A stretch of DNA of 64,000 nt from Domibacillus robiginosus (GCF_000966195.1 NZ_LAHL01000011.1:124001-188000); one strand, 5' to 3'. Shown: positions 8,292-17,568, numbered from the stretch's first letter. Numbers and translations are program-made. The notes: generated by a model not told the origin, from the letters alone.

Positions 8292-9272
8292 ATGCCAAAG
8301 AAAATCATGGCGGTAGGAGAAATGCGAGACGGACATCTTCGTCAAATTTCTTTTGAGACAATTGCTGCTGCAAAGAAAGCGGCACAAGGCGGTAAGGTGA
8401 TTGGCGTTTTGATTGGCAGAAAAGTCGCCACTCTAGCCGAAGAAATGGTTCAGTGTGGTGCCGACGAAGTGCGAATTGTAGAAGATGAAACGCTTGGTCA
8501 GTATACAGCGGACGGCTTTGCACGGGCATTGACTGTCGTTGTCGAACAGGAGCAGCCGGATGGCATTTTTTTTGGACATACAGCATTGGGCAAGGATTTA
8601 TCACCTAAAATAGCTGCTAAACTGGATGCAGGCCTGGTTTCAGATGCGATATCCATTGAAGTGAAAGGAGAAGAAGTTATTTTCACAAGGCCTATTTATG
8701 CAGGGAAGGCCTTCGAAAAAGTAACGTTGCCGGAGGGCCTGTTGATCGCAACAATCCGGCCAAACAATATTAATCCACTTCCAAAGGATCGTGCCCGTAC
8801 TGGGGATATTTCTTCTGTCTCTTATTCTGTTCCAGAACTGCGCGTGGTCATTCAAGAGGTGGTCCGGAAATCAGCAGGCAGGGTTGATCTGTCAGAAGCA
8901 AAAGTCATTGTGGCAGGAGGGCGCGGTGTAAAAAGTGCAGAAGGCTTTCAGCCGCTGCAGGAGCTGGCGGATGTGCTTGGCGGTGCTGTGGGTGCTTCGA
9001 GGGGAGCTTGCGATGCGGATTACTGTGACTACTCGCTGCAAATCGGACAGACAGGCAAGGTGGTAACACCGGATTTGTATATTGCCTGCGGTATTTCAGG
9101 GGCGATTCAGCATTTAGCTGGAATGTCGAATTCAAAGGTGATTGTAGCGATTAACAAAGATCCGGACGCGGACATTTTTAAGGTGGCGGATTACGGAATT
9201 ATCGGCGACCTATTTGAGGTCGTGCCGCTGCTGACGGAGGAATTAAAAAAAGCGAAAGCAGTCAGCTCCTAA
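8292..9272 (+). CDS. etfA: Electron transfer flavoprotein alpha subunit
   Basis: Binds FAD and pairs with EtfB. The 326-residue protein has an N-terminal EtfA/B-like domain and the conserved C-terminal FAD-binding domain: GGRGVKSAEGF, DVLGGAVGASRGACDADY, QIGQTGKVVTPDLYIACGISGAIQH and ATNSK-like INKDPDADIF. The ATG at 8292 has GGGAGGG 7 bases upstream; an upstream in-frame start at 8268 would overlap etfB and lacks such a site. The gene's 3' end abuts the predicted SigB promoter of trxA. Confidence 0.95.
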   Translation: MPKKIMAVGEMRDGHLRQISFETIAAAKKAAQGGKVIGVLIGRKVATLAEEMVQCGADEVRIVEDETLGQYTADGFARALTVVVEQEQPDGIFFGHTALGKDLSPKIAAKLDAGLVSDAISIEVKGEEVIFTRPIYAGKAFEKVTLPEGLLIATIRPNNINPLPKDRARTGDISSVSYSVPELRVVIQEVVRKSAGRVDLSEAKVIVAGGRGVKSAEGFQPLQELADVLGGAVGASRGACDADYCDYSLQIGQTGKVVTPDLYIACGISGAIQHLAGMSNSKVIVAINKDPDADIFKVADYGIIGDLFEVVPLLTEELKKAKAVSS

Positions 9273-9298
9273 GTTTGATGCTCTCCTGCTAAGGGTAA
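9273..9298 (+). promoter_or_regulatory. Predicted SigB promoter of trxA
   Basis: GTTTGA (9273-9278) and GGGTAA (9293-9298) are 14 bases apart. This fits the SigB consensus GTTTAA-N12-14-GGGTAT with one mismatch in each element. The -35 begins right after the etfA stop codon. B. subtilis trxA is a known SigB target, which supports the call. A weaker SigA-like TATACT lies at 9331-9336 without a clear -35. Confidence 0.65.
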
Positions 9299-9373
9299 GC
9301 AAAATAATAGCTAACCCTAAAAAACGGTGATATACTTTCCGTATGATGGAGAAACTTTAGGAGGTATTTATAC

Positions 9374-9688
9374 ATGGCGATTGTAAAAGCAACTGATGCA
9401 AACTTCTCAACTGAAACAGAAAGCGGACTTGTTCTGGCGGATTTCTGGGCACCCTGGTGCGGACCGTGCAAAATGATTGCGCCTGTTCTTGAGGAGTTAG
9501 ATTCTGAAATGAGCGATAAACTAAAAATCGTCAAAATTGACGTTGATGAAAATCAACAAACAGCTGGCGAGTACGGCGTTATGAGTATCCCAACATTAAT
9601 CTTGTTCAAAGACGGCCAGCCGGTCGACAAAGTGATTGGATTCCAGCCGAAAGAAGCGCTTGAAGAACTAATCAACCGTAACGCGTAA
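9374..9688 (+). CDS. trxA: Thioredoxin
   Basis: Cytoplasmic disulfide reductase. The 104-residue protein carries the active site WCGPC at 28-32 and the cis-proline motif SIPTLILF near 73-80. The ATG at 9374 follows TAGGAGG by about 9 bases. It has its own promoter region and a terminator, so it is a single-gene unit between etfA and uvrC, as in B. subtilis. Confidence 0.97.
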   Translation: MAIVKATDANFSTETESGLVLADFWAPWCGPCKMIAPVLEELDSEMSDKLKIVKIDVDENQQTAGEYGVMSIPTLILFKDGQPVDKVIGFQPKEALEELINRNA

Positions 9689-9695
9689 TGAAAAA

Positions 9696-9727
9696 AGGCG
9701 TCCCGCTTTGACGGGACGTTTTTTTTA
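9696..9727 (+). terminator. Terminator after trxA
   Basis: GCGTCCCG pairs with CGGGACGT around a CTTTGA loop and is followed by eight Ts. Confidence 0.85.
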
Positions 9728-9784
9728 CGTCATCTATTCAGCAAGCTTCAGGCGCAGTTGTCTGGCGGCCATGAAGTGACAGGC

Positions 9785-9804
9785 AGGCGCCTTGCGTTTT
9801 CCTA
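9785..9804 (+). repeat. Possible fragment of a Bacillaceae repeat before uvrC
   Basis: The stretch GGCGCCTTGCGTTTTCCTA resembles the 3' end of the repeats before lonA and before valS (TTGCGCTTTTCTTA). It lies at the base of an imperfect hairpin (AGGCGC / GCGCCT, 9751-9792) in the uvrC leader. Only the end is recognisable, so this is tentative. Confidence 0.3.
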
Positions 9805-9823
9805 TATAAAAGAGGTGAAAAGT

Positions 9824-11599
9824 ATGAATGAATTAATTCAGCATAAGCTGGCTCTTCTACCGGATGAATCTGGATGTTACCTGATGAAGGACCGGCATGG
9901 AACAGTCATTTACGTTGGAAAAGCAAAAGTGCTTAAGAACCGGGTCCGCTCATACTTTACCGGCTCTCATGATGCGAAAACAACGAGACTTGTCAGTGAG
10001 ATCGTCGATTTTGAATATATCATTACTTCATCGGATCTTGAGGCACTTATACTAGAGTTGAATTTAATTAAAAAATACGATCCGAAGTATAATATCATGC
10101 TTAAAGACGATAAAAGCTACCCGTTCATTAAGCTGACAGCAGAACGTCATCCACGCTTGATCATTACAAGAAAAGTGAAAAAAGACAAAGCAAAATATTT
10201 TGGACCATATCCGAATGCCTATGCGGCGTCTGAAACAAAAAAGCTTTTAGACCGCTTATACCCTCTCCGGAAGTGCTCCACACTCCCTGACCGCGTCTGT
10301 CTTTATTACCATATGGGACAATGCCTGGCCCCTTGCGTAAAAGAGGTGCCGAACGAAACGTATAAGGACATAGCCGCAGAAATTACCCGTTTTTTAAATG
10401 GCGGTCATCAGGAAGTGAAAAAAGCACTGACCGCTAAAATGGAAGAAGCGGCCGAAAAACTCGAATTTGAACGAGCGAAAGAATACCGTGATCAAATTTC
10501 TCATATTGACACGCTGATGGAAAAACAAAAAATCAATATGGCAGATCTGACAGATCGTGATGTATTTGGCTACACAGTTGATAAGGGATGGATGTGTGTA
10601 CAAGTATTTTTTGTACGGCAGGGCCGTTTAATTGAACGGGACGTGTCCACTTTTCCCATTTATAGTGAACCCGAAGAAGAGTTTTTAACTTTTCTTGGAC
10701 GCTTTTACGAAGCACCGGAACATTTTAAGCCGAAAGAAATTCTTCTTCCGGATGCAGTTGATGCAGAGCTTGCCGGTCAGCTGATCGGCGTGCCGGTTAC
10801 AAAACCACAGCGCGGGAAAAAAAGAGAGCTGGTAGAGCTTGCAGGCAATAACGCAAAAGCGGCTTTACGAGAGAAGTTTGCCTTGATTGACCGGGACGAG
10901 GAAAGAACAATCAAAGCCGCCGAACAGCTTGGAGAAGTAATGAACATTCACGTTCCTCTTCGAATTGAAGCGTTCGATAATTCAAATATACAAGGAACAG
11001 CACCAGTGTCTGCTATGATTGTTTTTATCGATGGGAAGCCTGAGAAAAAAGAATATCGAAAATATAAAATCAAAACGGTAACAGGGCCGGATGATTACGG
11101 CTCCATGAGGGAAGTAGTCCGGCGTCGGTACACACGCGTCCTGCGTGATGGGCTGCCGCTTCCAGATTTGATTATTATTGATGGCGGGAAGGGGCAGATT
11201 GAAGCAGCACGTGATGTATTGCTGCATGAGCTCGGGCTCGATATCCCGATCGCCGGTCTTGCAAAAGATGATCGCCACCGCACCTCTCAGCTGCTTTACG
11301 GAAGTCCCCTGCAAATTGTACCGCTTGCCCATAACAGCCAGGCTTTTTATTTGCTGCAGCGGATTCAGGATGAGGTTCACCGGTTTGCGATTTCCTTTCA
11401 TCGACAGATTCGGGGCAAAGGCGCTTTTCAATCGATTTTAGATGATATTGAAGGTGTAGGCCCGCAGCGGAAAAAGCAGCTATTAAAAGCATTCGGATCT
11501 TTAAAAAAATTAAAGGAAGCCTCTAAAGACGATATTGTAGCTGCCGGAATTCCAGCCAAAACAGCCGAAGCCATTGTGATAGCTTTAAGTGAAAAATAG
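9824..11599 (+). CDS. uvrC: Excinuclease ABC subunit C
   Basis: UvrC makes the 3' and 5' incisions of nucleotide excision repair after UvrAB damage recognition. The 591-residue product has an N-terminal GIY-YIG nuclease ([16 protein letters not shown]), a UVR motif near 205-240 ([13 protein letters not shown]), an RNase H-like 5' incision domain ([19 protein letters not shown], with catalytic Asp residues) and C-terminal helix-hairpin-helix repeats ([13 protein letters not shown]). I use the ATG at 9824, preceded by AAAGAGGTGA; it matches the family start, whereas the longer frame from 9758 begins in the leader hairpin. Its stop codon lies inside a hairpin shared with yslB. Confidence 0.96.
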   Translation: MNELIQHKLALLPDESGCYLMKDRHGTVIYVGKAKVLKNRVRSYFTGSHDAKTTRLVSEIVDFEYIITSSDLEALILELNLIKKYDPKYNIMLKDDKSYPFIKLTAERHPRLIITRKVKKDKAKYFGPYPNAYAASETKKLLDRLYPLRKCSTLPDRVCLYYHMGQCLAPCVKEVPNETYKDIAAEITRFLNGGHQEVKKALTAKMEEAAEKLEFERAKEYRDQISHIDTLMEKQKINMADLTDRDVFGYTVDKGWMCVQVFFVRQGRLIERDVSTFPIYSEPEEEFLTFLGRFYEAPEHFKPKEILLPDAVDAELAGQLIGVPVTKPQRGKKRELVELAGNNAKAALREKFALIDRDEERTIKAAEQLGEVMNIHVPLRIEAFDNSNIQGTAPVSAMIVFIDGKPEKKEYRKYKIKTVTGPDDYGSMREVVRRRYTRVLRDGLPLPDLIIIDGGKGQIEAARDVLLHELGLDIPIAGLAKDDRHRTSQLLYGSPLQIVPLAHNSQAFYLLQRIQDEVHRFAISFHRQIRGKGAFQSILDDIEGVGPQRKKQLLKAFGSLKKLKEASKDDIVAAGIPAKTAEAIVIALSEK

Positions 11600-11619
11600 A
11601 CCGCTCCCAGAGCGGTCTA
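11597..11619 (-). terminator. Hairpin shared by convergent uvrC and yslB
   Basis: TAGACCGCT and AGCGGTCTA are perfect 9-base arms. The uvrC stop codon is the first three bases of the left arm and the yslB stop codon (read on the other strand) is at the right arm. Only the minus strand has a following T run (five Ts), so it should terminate yslB. Confidence 0.65.
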
Positions 11620-12051
11620 TCCCCATTTCACAGTAATGTCGACATGCTTGTGTTTCTTATGTAGCTGGCAAACTGCCTCCGCGTCCGATTCGAAACGGGC
11701 CGCTGCCTGCTCAGCAATAAACCCGCTTTCTAGTGTAAAAGAAGGTTCTGTTTGCAGGTTAAATCGTCTTTCAACCAGGCTGCCTGACAAACGGTATATC
11801 CATTCCTTTCTCGTTTCTTTTACAAGTTCTATCGTACCCCACCCGGCTTCTTGAAAAAAATCTATTAATTCTTCTGTATTTGTACAAGGAAAGCGCCGTG
11901 CCAGCGTTTTTCCGCCCCAGTATAAGATTTCAGATGCATCACTCCCAAGCAGGTCACCAAGTAAAACATCCCGGATTAGCTCGTAGCCAAAGACAGAAAC
12001 GGACTCTTTTGGCGCTTCAACGGGTTCCTGTTCTTCGTTTTCAATAGTCAA
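11617..12051 (-). CDS. yslB: YslB-like DUF2507 protein
   Basis: A 144-residue protein of the DUF2507 family; function unknown. Its sequence follows B. subtilis YslB: FGYELIRDVLLGDLLG, ILYWGGKTLARRFP, FFQEAGWGTIEL, ESGFIAEQ and the terminal VDITVKWG are the shared blocks. I place the start at the TTG (complement of 12049-12051), with GAGGA 7 bases upstream, giving MTIENEEQEP. The frame is open to 12192, but that extension is unlike the family and would cross the promoter-like TATAAT read on this strand (12084-12079). It is on the opposite strand to uvrC and sdhC. Confidence 0.85.
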   Translation of the reverse strand: MTIENEEQEPVEAPKESVSVFGYELIRDVLLGDLLGSDASEILYWGGKTLARRFPCTNTEELIDFFQEAGWGTIELVKETRKEWIYRLSGSLVERRFNLQTEPSFTLESGFIAEQAAARFESDAEAVCQLHKKHKHVDITVKWG

Positions 12052-12152
12052 AATGAATTCCTCGCTTTCTCTCTCGTTATTATATACAATTGACCGCGTC
12101 AAAAAAAGAATATTCGACATGAAAAGCCGGACAAAAATGTGCCCACCTCTCC

Positions 12153-12181
12153 TTGACGCTCGTAGTTTATGGGAGTAAAAT
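12153..12181 (+). promoter_or_regulatory. sdhCAB promoter
   Basis: TTGACG (12153-12158), 17-base spacer, TAAAAT (12176-12181): a near-consensus SigA promoter about 85 bases before the sdhC start. Confidence 0.75.
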
Positions 12182-12268
12182 GTATTTGTCACATCGAAAG
12201 ATTACTAGATGAAGCAATGTGCGAATAAACAAACTATTTGTCGGATGCTTCAAATTCAAGGGGGGAAA

Positions 12269-12880
12269 ATGGTGGCTGACAATCGAGAATTTTTTTACCG
12301 CAGGCTGCATTCATTGCTCGGTGTCATTCCGGTCGGGCTTTTTATGACGCAGCACTTAGTCGTCAATCATTTTGCGACGAAAGGAGAAGAAGCGTTTAAC
12401 CAGGCAGCAGGCTTTATGGGAAGTTTACCTTTTGTACTTGTACTTGAAACGTTAATTATCTTCCTGCCGCTTTTGTTTCACGCGATTTATGGGCTTTACA
12501 TTGCGTTCACAGCAAAAAACAATCCTGGACGTTTTGGCTATTTTCGTAACTGGATGTTTGTGCTGCAACGCTGGTCAGGTGTTATCACACTCATCTTTAT
12601 TGCATGGCACGTATGGGAAACACGAGTTCAAGCTGCGCTTGGTGCAGAAGTGAATTTTCAGATGATGGAGAATATTTTAGATAATCCATTTATGCTCGTC
12701 TTTTACATAGCTGGAGTGCTTGCGGCGATTTTCCATTTTGCAAATGGTTTATGGTCGTTCTGTGTAAGCTGGGGAATTGCAGTATCTCCTCGTTCCCAAC
12801 GAATTGTTACATATGCAACACTGATTGTCTTTTTTGCTTTATCATACGTCGGCTTAAGCGCTATTCTTGCGTTTGTATAA
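12269..12880 (+). CDS. sdhC: Succinate dehydrogenase cytochrome b558 subunit
   Basis: Membrane anchor of complex II, with two b-type haems; passes electrons from succinate to menaquinone. The 203-residue protein shows five membrane spans and His residues in the expected places (RRLHSLLGV, FHAIYGLY, IAWHVWETR, FHFANGLW), and reads almost colinearly with B. subtilis SdhC. The ATG at 12269 is 4 bases from AAGGGGGG; the GTG at 12272 has better spacing and would differ by one residue. First gene of sdhCAB. Confidence 0.95.
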   Translation: MVADNREFFYRRLHSLLGVIPVGLFMTQHLVVNHFATKGEEAFNQAAGFMGSLPFVLVLETLIIFLPLLFHAIYGLYIAFTAKNNPGRFGYFRNWMFVLQRWSGVITLIFIAWHVWETRVQAALGAEVNFQMMENILDNPFMLVFYIAGVLAAIFHFANGLWSFCVSWGIAVSPRSQRIVTYATLIVFFALSYVGLSAILAFV

Positions 12881-12947
12881 GCCTGGCAATGAATGGAGTT
12901 TTGTCAGATAGATAGAAGGCAGGACTGAAAAGGGAGTGGAACTCACA

Positions 12948-14711
12948 ATGAGTAAAGGTAAAGTTATCGTAGTCGGCGGCGGATTGGCCGGTTTGATGGC
13001 TACGATTAAAGCAGCGGAAGCAGGTACGCCTGTTGAGTTATTTTCGCTCGTTCCGGTAAAGCGTTCTCATTCCGTTTGTGCGCAGGGCGGCATTAACGGG
13101 GCTGTTAATACAAAAGGGGAAGGCGATTCTCCTTGGGTGCATTTTGATGACACGATTTATGGAGGCGATTTCTTAGCGAATCAGCCGCCGGTAAAAGCAA
13201 TGGCAGAAGCGGCACCTGGCATTATTCACCTGCTTGACCGTATGGGCGTTATGTTTAACCGTACACCGGAAGGTCTACTTGATTTCCGCCGTTTCGGAGG
13301 CACACAGCATCACCGTACCGCTTTTGCAGGTGCTACCACGGGCCAGCAGCTGCTTTATGCATTGGATGAGCAGGTGCGCCGTTTTGAAGTGGCGGGTCTT
13401 GTTACGAAATATGAAGGCTGGGAATTCCTCGGCGCGGTTATTGATGATGAAGGGATCTGCCGCGGAATCGTTGGTCAAAACCTGGCTACGATGGAGATTC
13501 AATCGTTTGCGGGAGACGCAGTTATCATGGCGACAGGCGGTCCTGGTATTATTTTTGGTAAATCAACTAACTCGATTATCAACACAGGTTCAGCAGCATC
13601 AATTGTATACCAGCAGGGTGTAAACTATGCAAACGGTGAGTTTATCCAGATTCATCCAACCGCTATTCCGGGCGACGACAAGCTTCGCTTGATGAGTGAA
13701 TCGGCACGTGGCGAAGGTGGACGCGTTTGGACATACAAAGATGGAAAGCCTTGGTATTTCCTTGAAGAGAAGTATCCAGCTTACGGAAACCTTGTACCAC
13801 GGGATATTGCAACGCGTGAAATCTTTGACGTTTGCGTAAACCAAAAGCTCGGTATCAACGGTGAAAATATGGTATACCTTGATTTATCTCATAAAGACCC
13901 GCATGAACTAGATATTAAGCTGGGCGGTATCATTGAAATTTATGAAAAATTCATGGGAGATGATCCGCGTAAAGTACCGATGAAAATCTTCCCGGCAGTT
14001 CATTACTCAATGGGCGGGCTATGGGTTGATTATGATCAGCAAACAAACATTCCGGGTCTTTTTGCTGCAGGTGAGTGTGACTATTCACAGCACGGTGCAA
14101 ACCGTCTTGGGGCGAACTCTCTCCTTTCCGCTATTTACGGCGGTATGGTAGCAGGACCAAACGCGGTACGGTACATTAATGGACTTGAAAAAAGTGCCGA
14201 CGCGGTTTCTTCCTCTGTTTTCGATAATCACGTAAAGCAGGAGCAAGAAAAGTGGAACGGTATCATGTCTTTGAACAAAGGTTCCGAAAATGCTTACGTT
14301 CTTCATAAAGAGCTGGGCGAGTGGATGACCGCGAATGTAACCGTTGTTCGTTATAATGACAAGCTACAGCAGACAGACGATAAAATCGTTGAGTTGATGG
14401 AACGCTATCAAAACATTGATATTAACGATACAGCCAAATGGAGCAACCAGGGTGCCATGTTTACCCGCCAGTTGAAAAACATGCTTCATTTAGCACGTGT
14501 TATGACAATTGGTGCCCTAAACCGTAATGAAAGCCGCGGGGCACACTACAAGCCAGACTTCCCGGAACGTAATGATGAAGAGTTTATGAAAACAACGATG
14601 GCCACGTTTACAGGTGAAAACACGGCGCCTTCTTTCCACTATGAAGACATCGATGTATCGCTCATTGCGCCTCGTAAACGGGATTACTCGAAGAAAAAGG
14701 AGGAGAAATAA
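12948..14711 (+). CDS. sdhA: Succinate dehydrogenase flavoprotein subunit
   Basis: Catalytic subunit that oxidises succinate to fumarate. The 587-residue product has the FAD Rossmann motif VVGGGLAGLMA, the covalent-FAD histidine region RSHSVCAQGGINGA, GGTQHHRTAFAGATTGQ, the substrate loop HPTAIPGDDKLRLMSESARGEGG (Arg in SARGEGG) and HYSMGGLWVD. The ATG at 12948 has AGGGAGTGGA upstream; the in-frame GTG at 12936 is itself inside this ribosome site. It overlaps sdhB by one base. Confidence 0.97.
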   Translation: MSKGKVIVVGGGLAGLMATIKAAEAGTPVELFSLVPVKRSHSVCAQGGINGAVNTKGEGDSPWVHFDDTIYGGDFLANQPPVKAMAEAAPGIIHLLDRMGVMFNRTPEGLLDFRRFGGTQHHRTAFAGATTGQQLLYALDEQVRRFEVAGLVTKYEGWEFLGAVIDDEGICRGIVGQNLATMEIQSFAGDAVIMATGGPGIIFGKSTNSIINTGSAASIVYQQGVNYANGEFIQIHPTAIPGDDKLRLMSESARGEGGRVWTYKDGKPWYFLEEKYPAYGNLVPRDIATREIFDVCVNQKLGINGENMVYLDLSHKDPHELDIKLGGIIEIYEKFMGDDPRKVPMKIFPAVHYSMGGLWVDYDQQTNIPGLFAAGECDYSQHGANRLGANSLLSAIYGGMVAGPNAVRYINGLEKSADAVSSSVFDNHVKQEQEKWNGIMSLNKGSENAYVLHKELGEWMTANVTVVRYNDKLQQTDDKIVELMERYQNIDINDTAKWSNQGAMFTRQLKNMLHLARVMTIGALNRNESRGAHYKPDFPERNDEEFMKTTMATFTGENTAPSFHYEDIDVSLIAPRKRDYSKKKEEK

Positions 14712-15478
14712 TGAGTGAGCAGAAAACAGTTCGATTCGTCATCACACGCCAAAATGCCGCTGATTCTACTCCGTACGAGGAAGAATTCGAATTACCATAT
14801 CGTCCGAATATGAACGTAATTTCGGCATTGATGGAAATCCGTCGTAATCCGGTAAATAGAAAAGGGGAAAAAACAACACCGATCAACTGGGACATGAACT
14901 GCCTGGAAGAAGTATGTGGTGCCTGCTCCATGAATATTAATGGCAAGCCGCGCCAATCTTGTACCGCTCTTGTTGACCAGTTGGAACAGCCAATCCGTTT
15001 GGCTCCAATGAATACATTCCCGGTTGTCCGTGATTTGCAGGTAGACCGCAGCCGTATGTTTGATTCATTAAAACGTGTGAAAGCATGGGTGCCAATTGAT
15101 GGAACGTACGATCTTGGTCCTGGTCCGCGTATGCCAGAGCGGAAGCGTCAATGGGCATACGAGCTTTCAAAATGTATGACATGCGGTGTTTGCCTGGAAG
15201 CATGCCCGAATGTAAACAGTAAATCAAACTTTATCGGCCCGCAGCCGTTGTCGCAGGTTCGTTTGTTTAACGCGCATCCAACAGGTGCGATGAACCGTGA
15301 TGAGCGCCTGGAAACGATTATGGGAGACGGAGGGCTTGCCAACTGCGGTAACTCGCAAAACTGTGTACAGTCCTGCCCGAAAGGCATTCCGTTGACTACA
15401 TCGATTGCGGCATTAAACCGTGAAGCAACATTCCAGTCTTTCCGTAACTTCTTCGGAAGCGACCACGCAGTAGATTGA
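14711..15478 (+). CDS. sdhB: Succinate dehydrogenase iron-sulfur subunit
   Basis: Carries the [2Fe-2S], [4Fe-4S] and [3Fe-4S] clusters linking SdhA to SdhC. At 255 residues, it shows CLEEVCGACSMNING...C for the 2Fe-2S cluster and the later Cys clusters CMTCGVCLEACP and CGNSQNCVQSCPKG. Start ATG overlaps the sdhA stop (TAATG) with AAAGGAGGAG upstream, so it is translationally coupled. A terminator follows immediately. Confidence 0.97.
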   Translation: MSEQKTVRFVITRQNAADSTPYEEEFELPYRPNMNVISALMEIRRNPVNRKGEKTTPINWDMNCLEEVCGACSMNINGKPRQSCTALVDQLEQPIRLAPMNTFPVVRDLQVDRSRMFDSLKRVKAWVPIDGTYDLGPGPRMPERKRQWAYELSKCMTCGVCLEACPNVNSKSNFIGPQPLSQVRLFNAHPTGAMNRDERLETIMGDGGLANCGNSQNCVQSCPKGIPLTTSIAALNREATFQSFRNFFGSDHAVD

Positions 15479-15480
15479 TA

Positions 15481-15513
15481 AAAAAACCTCCAGCACACGC
15501 TGGAGGTTTTTTT
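15481..15513 (+). terminator. Terminator after sdhCAB
   Basis: AACCTCCAGC and GCTGGAGGTT around ACAC, followed by a T run. Confidence 0.88.
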
Positions 15514-15628
15514 ATCTTCAATCCTCAATGCTTTGTAAGAAGACAGTTATGAAAATATTCCATACGTGAAGGCTTAGAAAGAATGGACACAGTCATTTAT
15601 CTATTACTGACCTGCATTTGTCCAATTT

Positions 15629-15856
15629 TTAAAAATAGACATGCTCAATCATATGGCTGTATTTAAATATTTTGAAAAAGCCTATATTGACTGTTTGCAG
15701 GCAAAAGGATTAGAAAATGAATGGATGCAGGATGCTTGTATCTGTCATGGCCGATTTACAATGCGCTTATATGAAGCAGGTGTTTTATGAGGGGATAAGC
15801 TAAAAATTTACGTAAAAACAGCCTCTATCAGTACTTCTTCCTGCGATCTTCATTAA
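15629..15856 (+). pseudogene. 4HBT-type thioesterase remnant (ysmA position)
   Basis: One reading frame holds a recognisable hot-dog thioesterase fragment. From 15629 it reads LKIDMLNHM-AVFKYFEKAY, close to the family motif D..(G/N)HMNNAVYFKYFE. The frame runs on to a TGA at 15788-15790 and then, in the same frame, GDKLKIYVKTASISTSS, which looks like the family's second conserved strand region, before a TAA at 15854. No ribosome site or intact N-terminus is present and two residues of the NN motif appear lost. In B. subtilis the thioesterase gene ysmA lies exactly here, between sdhB and gerE. I therefore read this as a decayed ysmA; a 49-codon frame from the ATG at 15641 could still be translated but is unlikely to work. 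Confidence 0.6.
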
Positions 15857-15893
15857 AAAAGAATAAATGAAATAAAAGAGCTTCTTATGTAAA

Positions 15894-15921
15894 ACCAATT
15901 AAGAACAGCGCGCATATGATA
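15894..15921 (+). promoter_or_regulatory. Predicted SigK promoter of gerE
   Basis: CATATGATA (15913-15921) fits the SigK -10 consensus CATANNNTA, and AC lies 17 bases upstream (15894-15895). B. subtilis gerE is transcribed by SigK, which fits. Confidence 0.55.
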
Positions 15922-15969
15922 AGGGTAGTGGCGGCTAACCGACATAGGCTGCTCTTCGAAAGGGTGACG

Positions 15970-16182
15970 TTGTTTGTGGCAGCTCTGATTTTGACGAAAC
16001 GAGAAAAAGACGTATTCAAGAGGCTGGTCGACGGTAAATCTACGCATGACATTGCAACAGAACTGGGGATCAGCGAAAAAACGGTCCGAAATCATATTTC
16101 AAATGGCATTCAAAAGCTTGGCGTTAAAGGAAGGGCACAGGCTATCGTAGAATTGCTTCGGATCGGGGAGCTTACATTATAA
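15970..16182 (+). CDS. gerE: Late mother-cell regulator GerE
   Basis: LuxR-type DNA-binding protein that adjusts transcription of spore-coat genes late in the mother cell. It is essentially a single helix-turn-helix domain: LTKREKDVFKRLVDGKSTHDIA followed by ELGISEKTVRNHISNGIQKLGVKGRAQAI, near identical in pattern to B. subtilis GerE. I prefer the TTG at 15970 (70 residues), 5-6 bases after GAAAGGGTG; the GTG at 15976 is also possible. The frame extends to an ATG at 15916, but that lies in the -10 region of the predicted SigK promoter. Confidence 0.9.
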   Translation: MFVAALILTKREKDVFKRLVDGKSTHDIATELGISEKTVRNHISNGIQKLGVKGRAQAIVELLRIGELTL

Positions 16183-16187
16183 AGCTG

Positions 16188-16217
16188 AAGCCGTGTCGAT
16201 AAAGGCACGGCTTTTCC
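16188..16217 (+). terminator. Terminator after gerE
   Basis: AAGCCGTG and CACGGCTT with a 10-base loop, then TTTTCCC; T run short. Confidence 0.6.
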
Positions 16218-16296
16218 CTTACTTGCATTTTGTTTAAAAAACAGCGAAAATAAAATAGAATGGCATATTGTTTTACATATGAAAGGGTGCAAAAAA

Positions 16297-16746
16297 ATGT
16301 CTCTCATACAAAGCAGTTCGGGAGAAGCGGTCGCTGATATTGAAAGGAACCTGCGTCATATCGATGGGATTATTAAGCAAAAGGGCCGTGAAATTTTAAA
16401 TGATTATATGATCACGCCGCCACAATTTATTGCCTTGCATTCATTATACGAAAAAGGGGATACAACGATTGGAGACCTTTCTTCCAGAATGTTTTTGGCA
16501 TGCAGCACAACAACGGATTTAATTAATAGAATGGAAAAAGCGTCTCTTGTTGCACGAGTTCGTGATACAAAGGATCGGCGAATTGTTCGTATTCATCTTT
16601 TAGAAGAAGGCGAAAAAATCATTAAAGAGGTTATTAAAAGGCGGCGGCAATATGTGGAGAATGTGCTGGACAACTTTTCGGAGGAAGAAACGGCACAATT
16701 AAATGCCCTTTTAAATAAAATGCATATTGAAATGAAAGTGGAATGA
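16297..16746 (+). CDS. MarR-family transcriptional regulator (YsmB-like)
   Basis: A 149-residue MarR-family winged-helix regulator. The helix-turn-helix and wing are seen in [26 protein letters not shown] and [18 protein letters not shown]. It corresponds in position and sequence to ysmB, between gerE and the glutamate racemase gene in B. subtilis; regulated genes are not known to me. Start is the ATG at 16297 with GAAAGGGTG upstream; the frame also opens at 16279, but that start lacks a site. It ends 7 bases before murI, so the two are probably cotranscribed. Confidence 0.85.
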   Translation: MSLIQSSSGEAVADIERNLRHIDGIIKQKGREILNDYMITPPQFIALHSLYEKGDTTIGDLSSRMFLACSTTTDLINRMEKASLVARVRDTKDRRIVRIHLLEEGEKIIKEVIKRRRQYVENVLDNFSEEETAQLNALLNKMHIEMKVE

Positions 16747-16753
16747 GGCATTC

Positions 16754-17551
16754 GTGTTGAACAGACCAATTGGAGTAATTGATTCAGGTGTCGGCGGGCT
16801 GACGGTTGCAAAAGAAATGATGCGCCAGCTGCCCAAAGAAACGATTTATTATATAGGAGATACTGCGCGTTGTCCCTATGGTCCGCGCCTGCCGGGAGAA
16901 GTTCGGCAGTTTACCTGGGAAATGACCAGGTTTTTAGAACGATATGATATGAAAATGCTGGTGATTGCTTGCAATACGGCAACCGCTGTTGTACTGGATG
17001 AAATAAAGCGTCAATTGCCTATTCCGGTAATCGGTGTAATTCAGCCCGGGTCCCGCGCAGCGATTAAACAAACAAAAAACCGCCGTATTGCAGTGCTCGG
17101 TACACTCGGCACTGTTAAAAGCAAGGCATATGAAAAAGCAATCACGGCTATTGATCCGAGTGCAGAAGTGTTTGCTCTTGCTTGTCCGGGTTTTGTTCCG
17201 CTTGTAGAAAGCGGAAAATATCGCAGCGAGCGGGCTCAACAAGTTGTGGCTCATACACTTGAGCCGCTAAAGGAAACGCCTTCTGATACGGTGATACTAG
17301 GTTGTACACATTACCCGCTGCTAGAGCCGATTATTGCAGATTTTATGGGAGAAGAAGTATCTGTCATTAGCTCTGGCGATGAAACGGCCCGTGAAGTCAG
17401 TGCGATTCTAGAATTTAACAATATGCTTTCAGAAAACGAGCAGGCAGCGCATCGTTTTTTCACAACGGGAAGTGTTCAGGCCTTTAATGCGATTGCAGCA
17501 GACTGGCTCGAGGGTATTCCATTAAATACAAAAAAAATTCAGCTGGCATAA
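16754..17551 (+). CDS. murI: Glutamate racemase
   Basis: Converts L-glutamate to D-glutamate for peptidoglycan. The 265-residue protein shows [25 protein letters not shown] with the first catalytic Cys, and [11 protein letters not shown] with the second. The GTG at 16754, 5 bases after GAGG, gives [12 protein letters not shown], which matches the B. subtilis RacE N-terminus; a TTG at 16757 is the alternative. Upstream is the MarR gene and downstream gerM after a terminator. Confidence 0.96.
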   Translation: MLNRPIGVIDSGVGGLTVAKEMMRQLPKETIYYIGDTARCPYGPRLPGEVRQFTWEMTRFLERYDMKMLVIACNTATAVVLDEIKRQLPIPVIGVIQPGSRAAIKQTKNRRIAVLGTLGTVKSKAYEKAITAIDPSAEVFALACPGFVPLVESGKYRSERAQQVVAHTLEPLKETPSDTVILGCTHYPLLEPIIADFMGEEVSVISSGDETAREVSAILEFNNMLSENEQAAHRFFTTGSVQAFNAIAADWLEGIPLNTKKIQLA

Positions 17552-17568
17552 ATGCCGGCTTTTTTTCA
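17539..17568 (+). terminator. Terminator overlapping the murI stop
   Basis: AGCTGGCAT and ATGCCGGCT (one mismatch) flank a 2-base loop and are followed by TTTTTTT. The murI stop codon lies inside the stem-loop. Confidence 0.75.
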
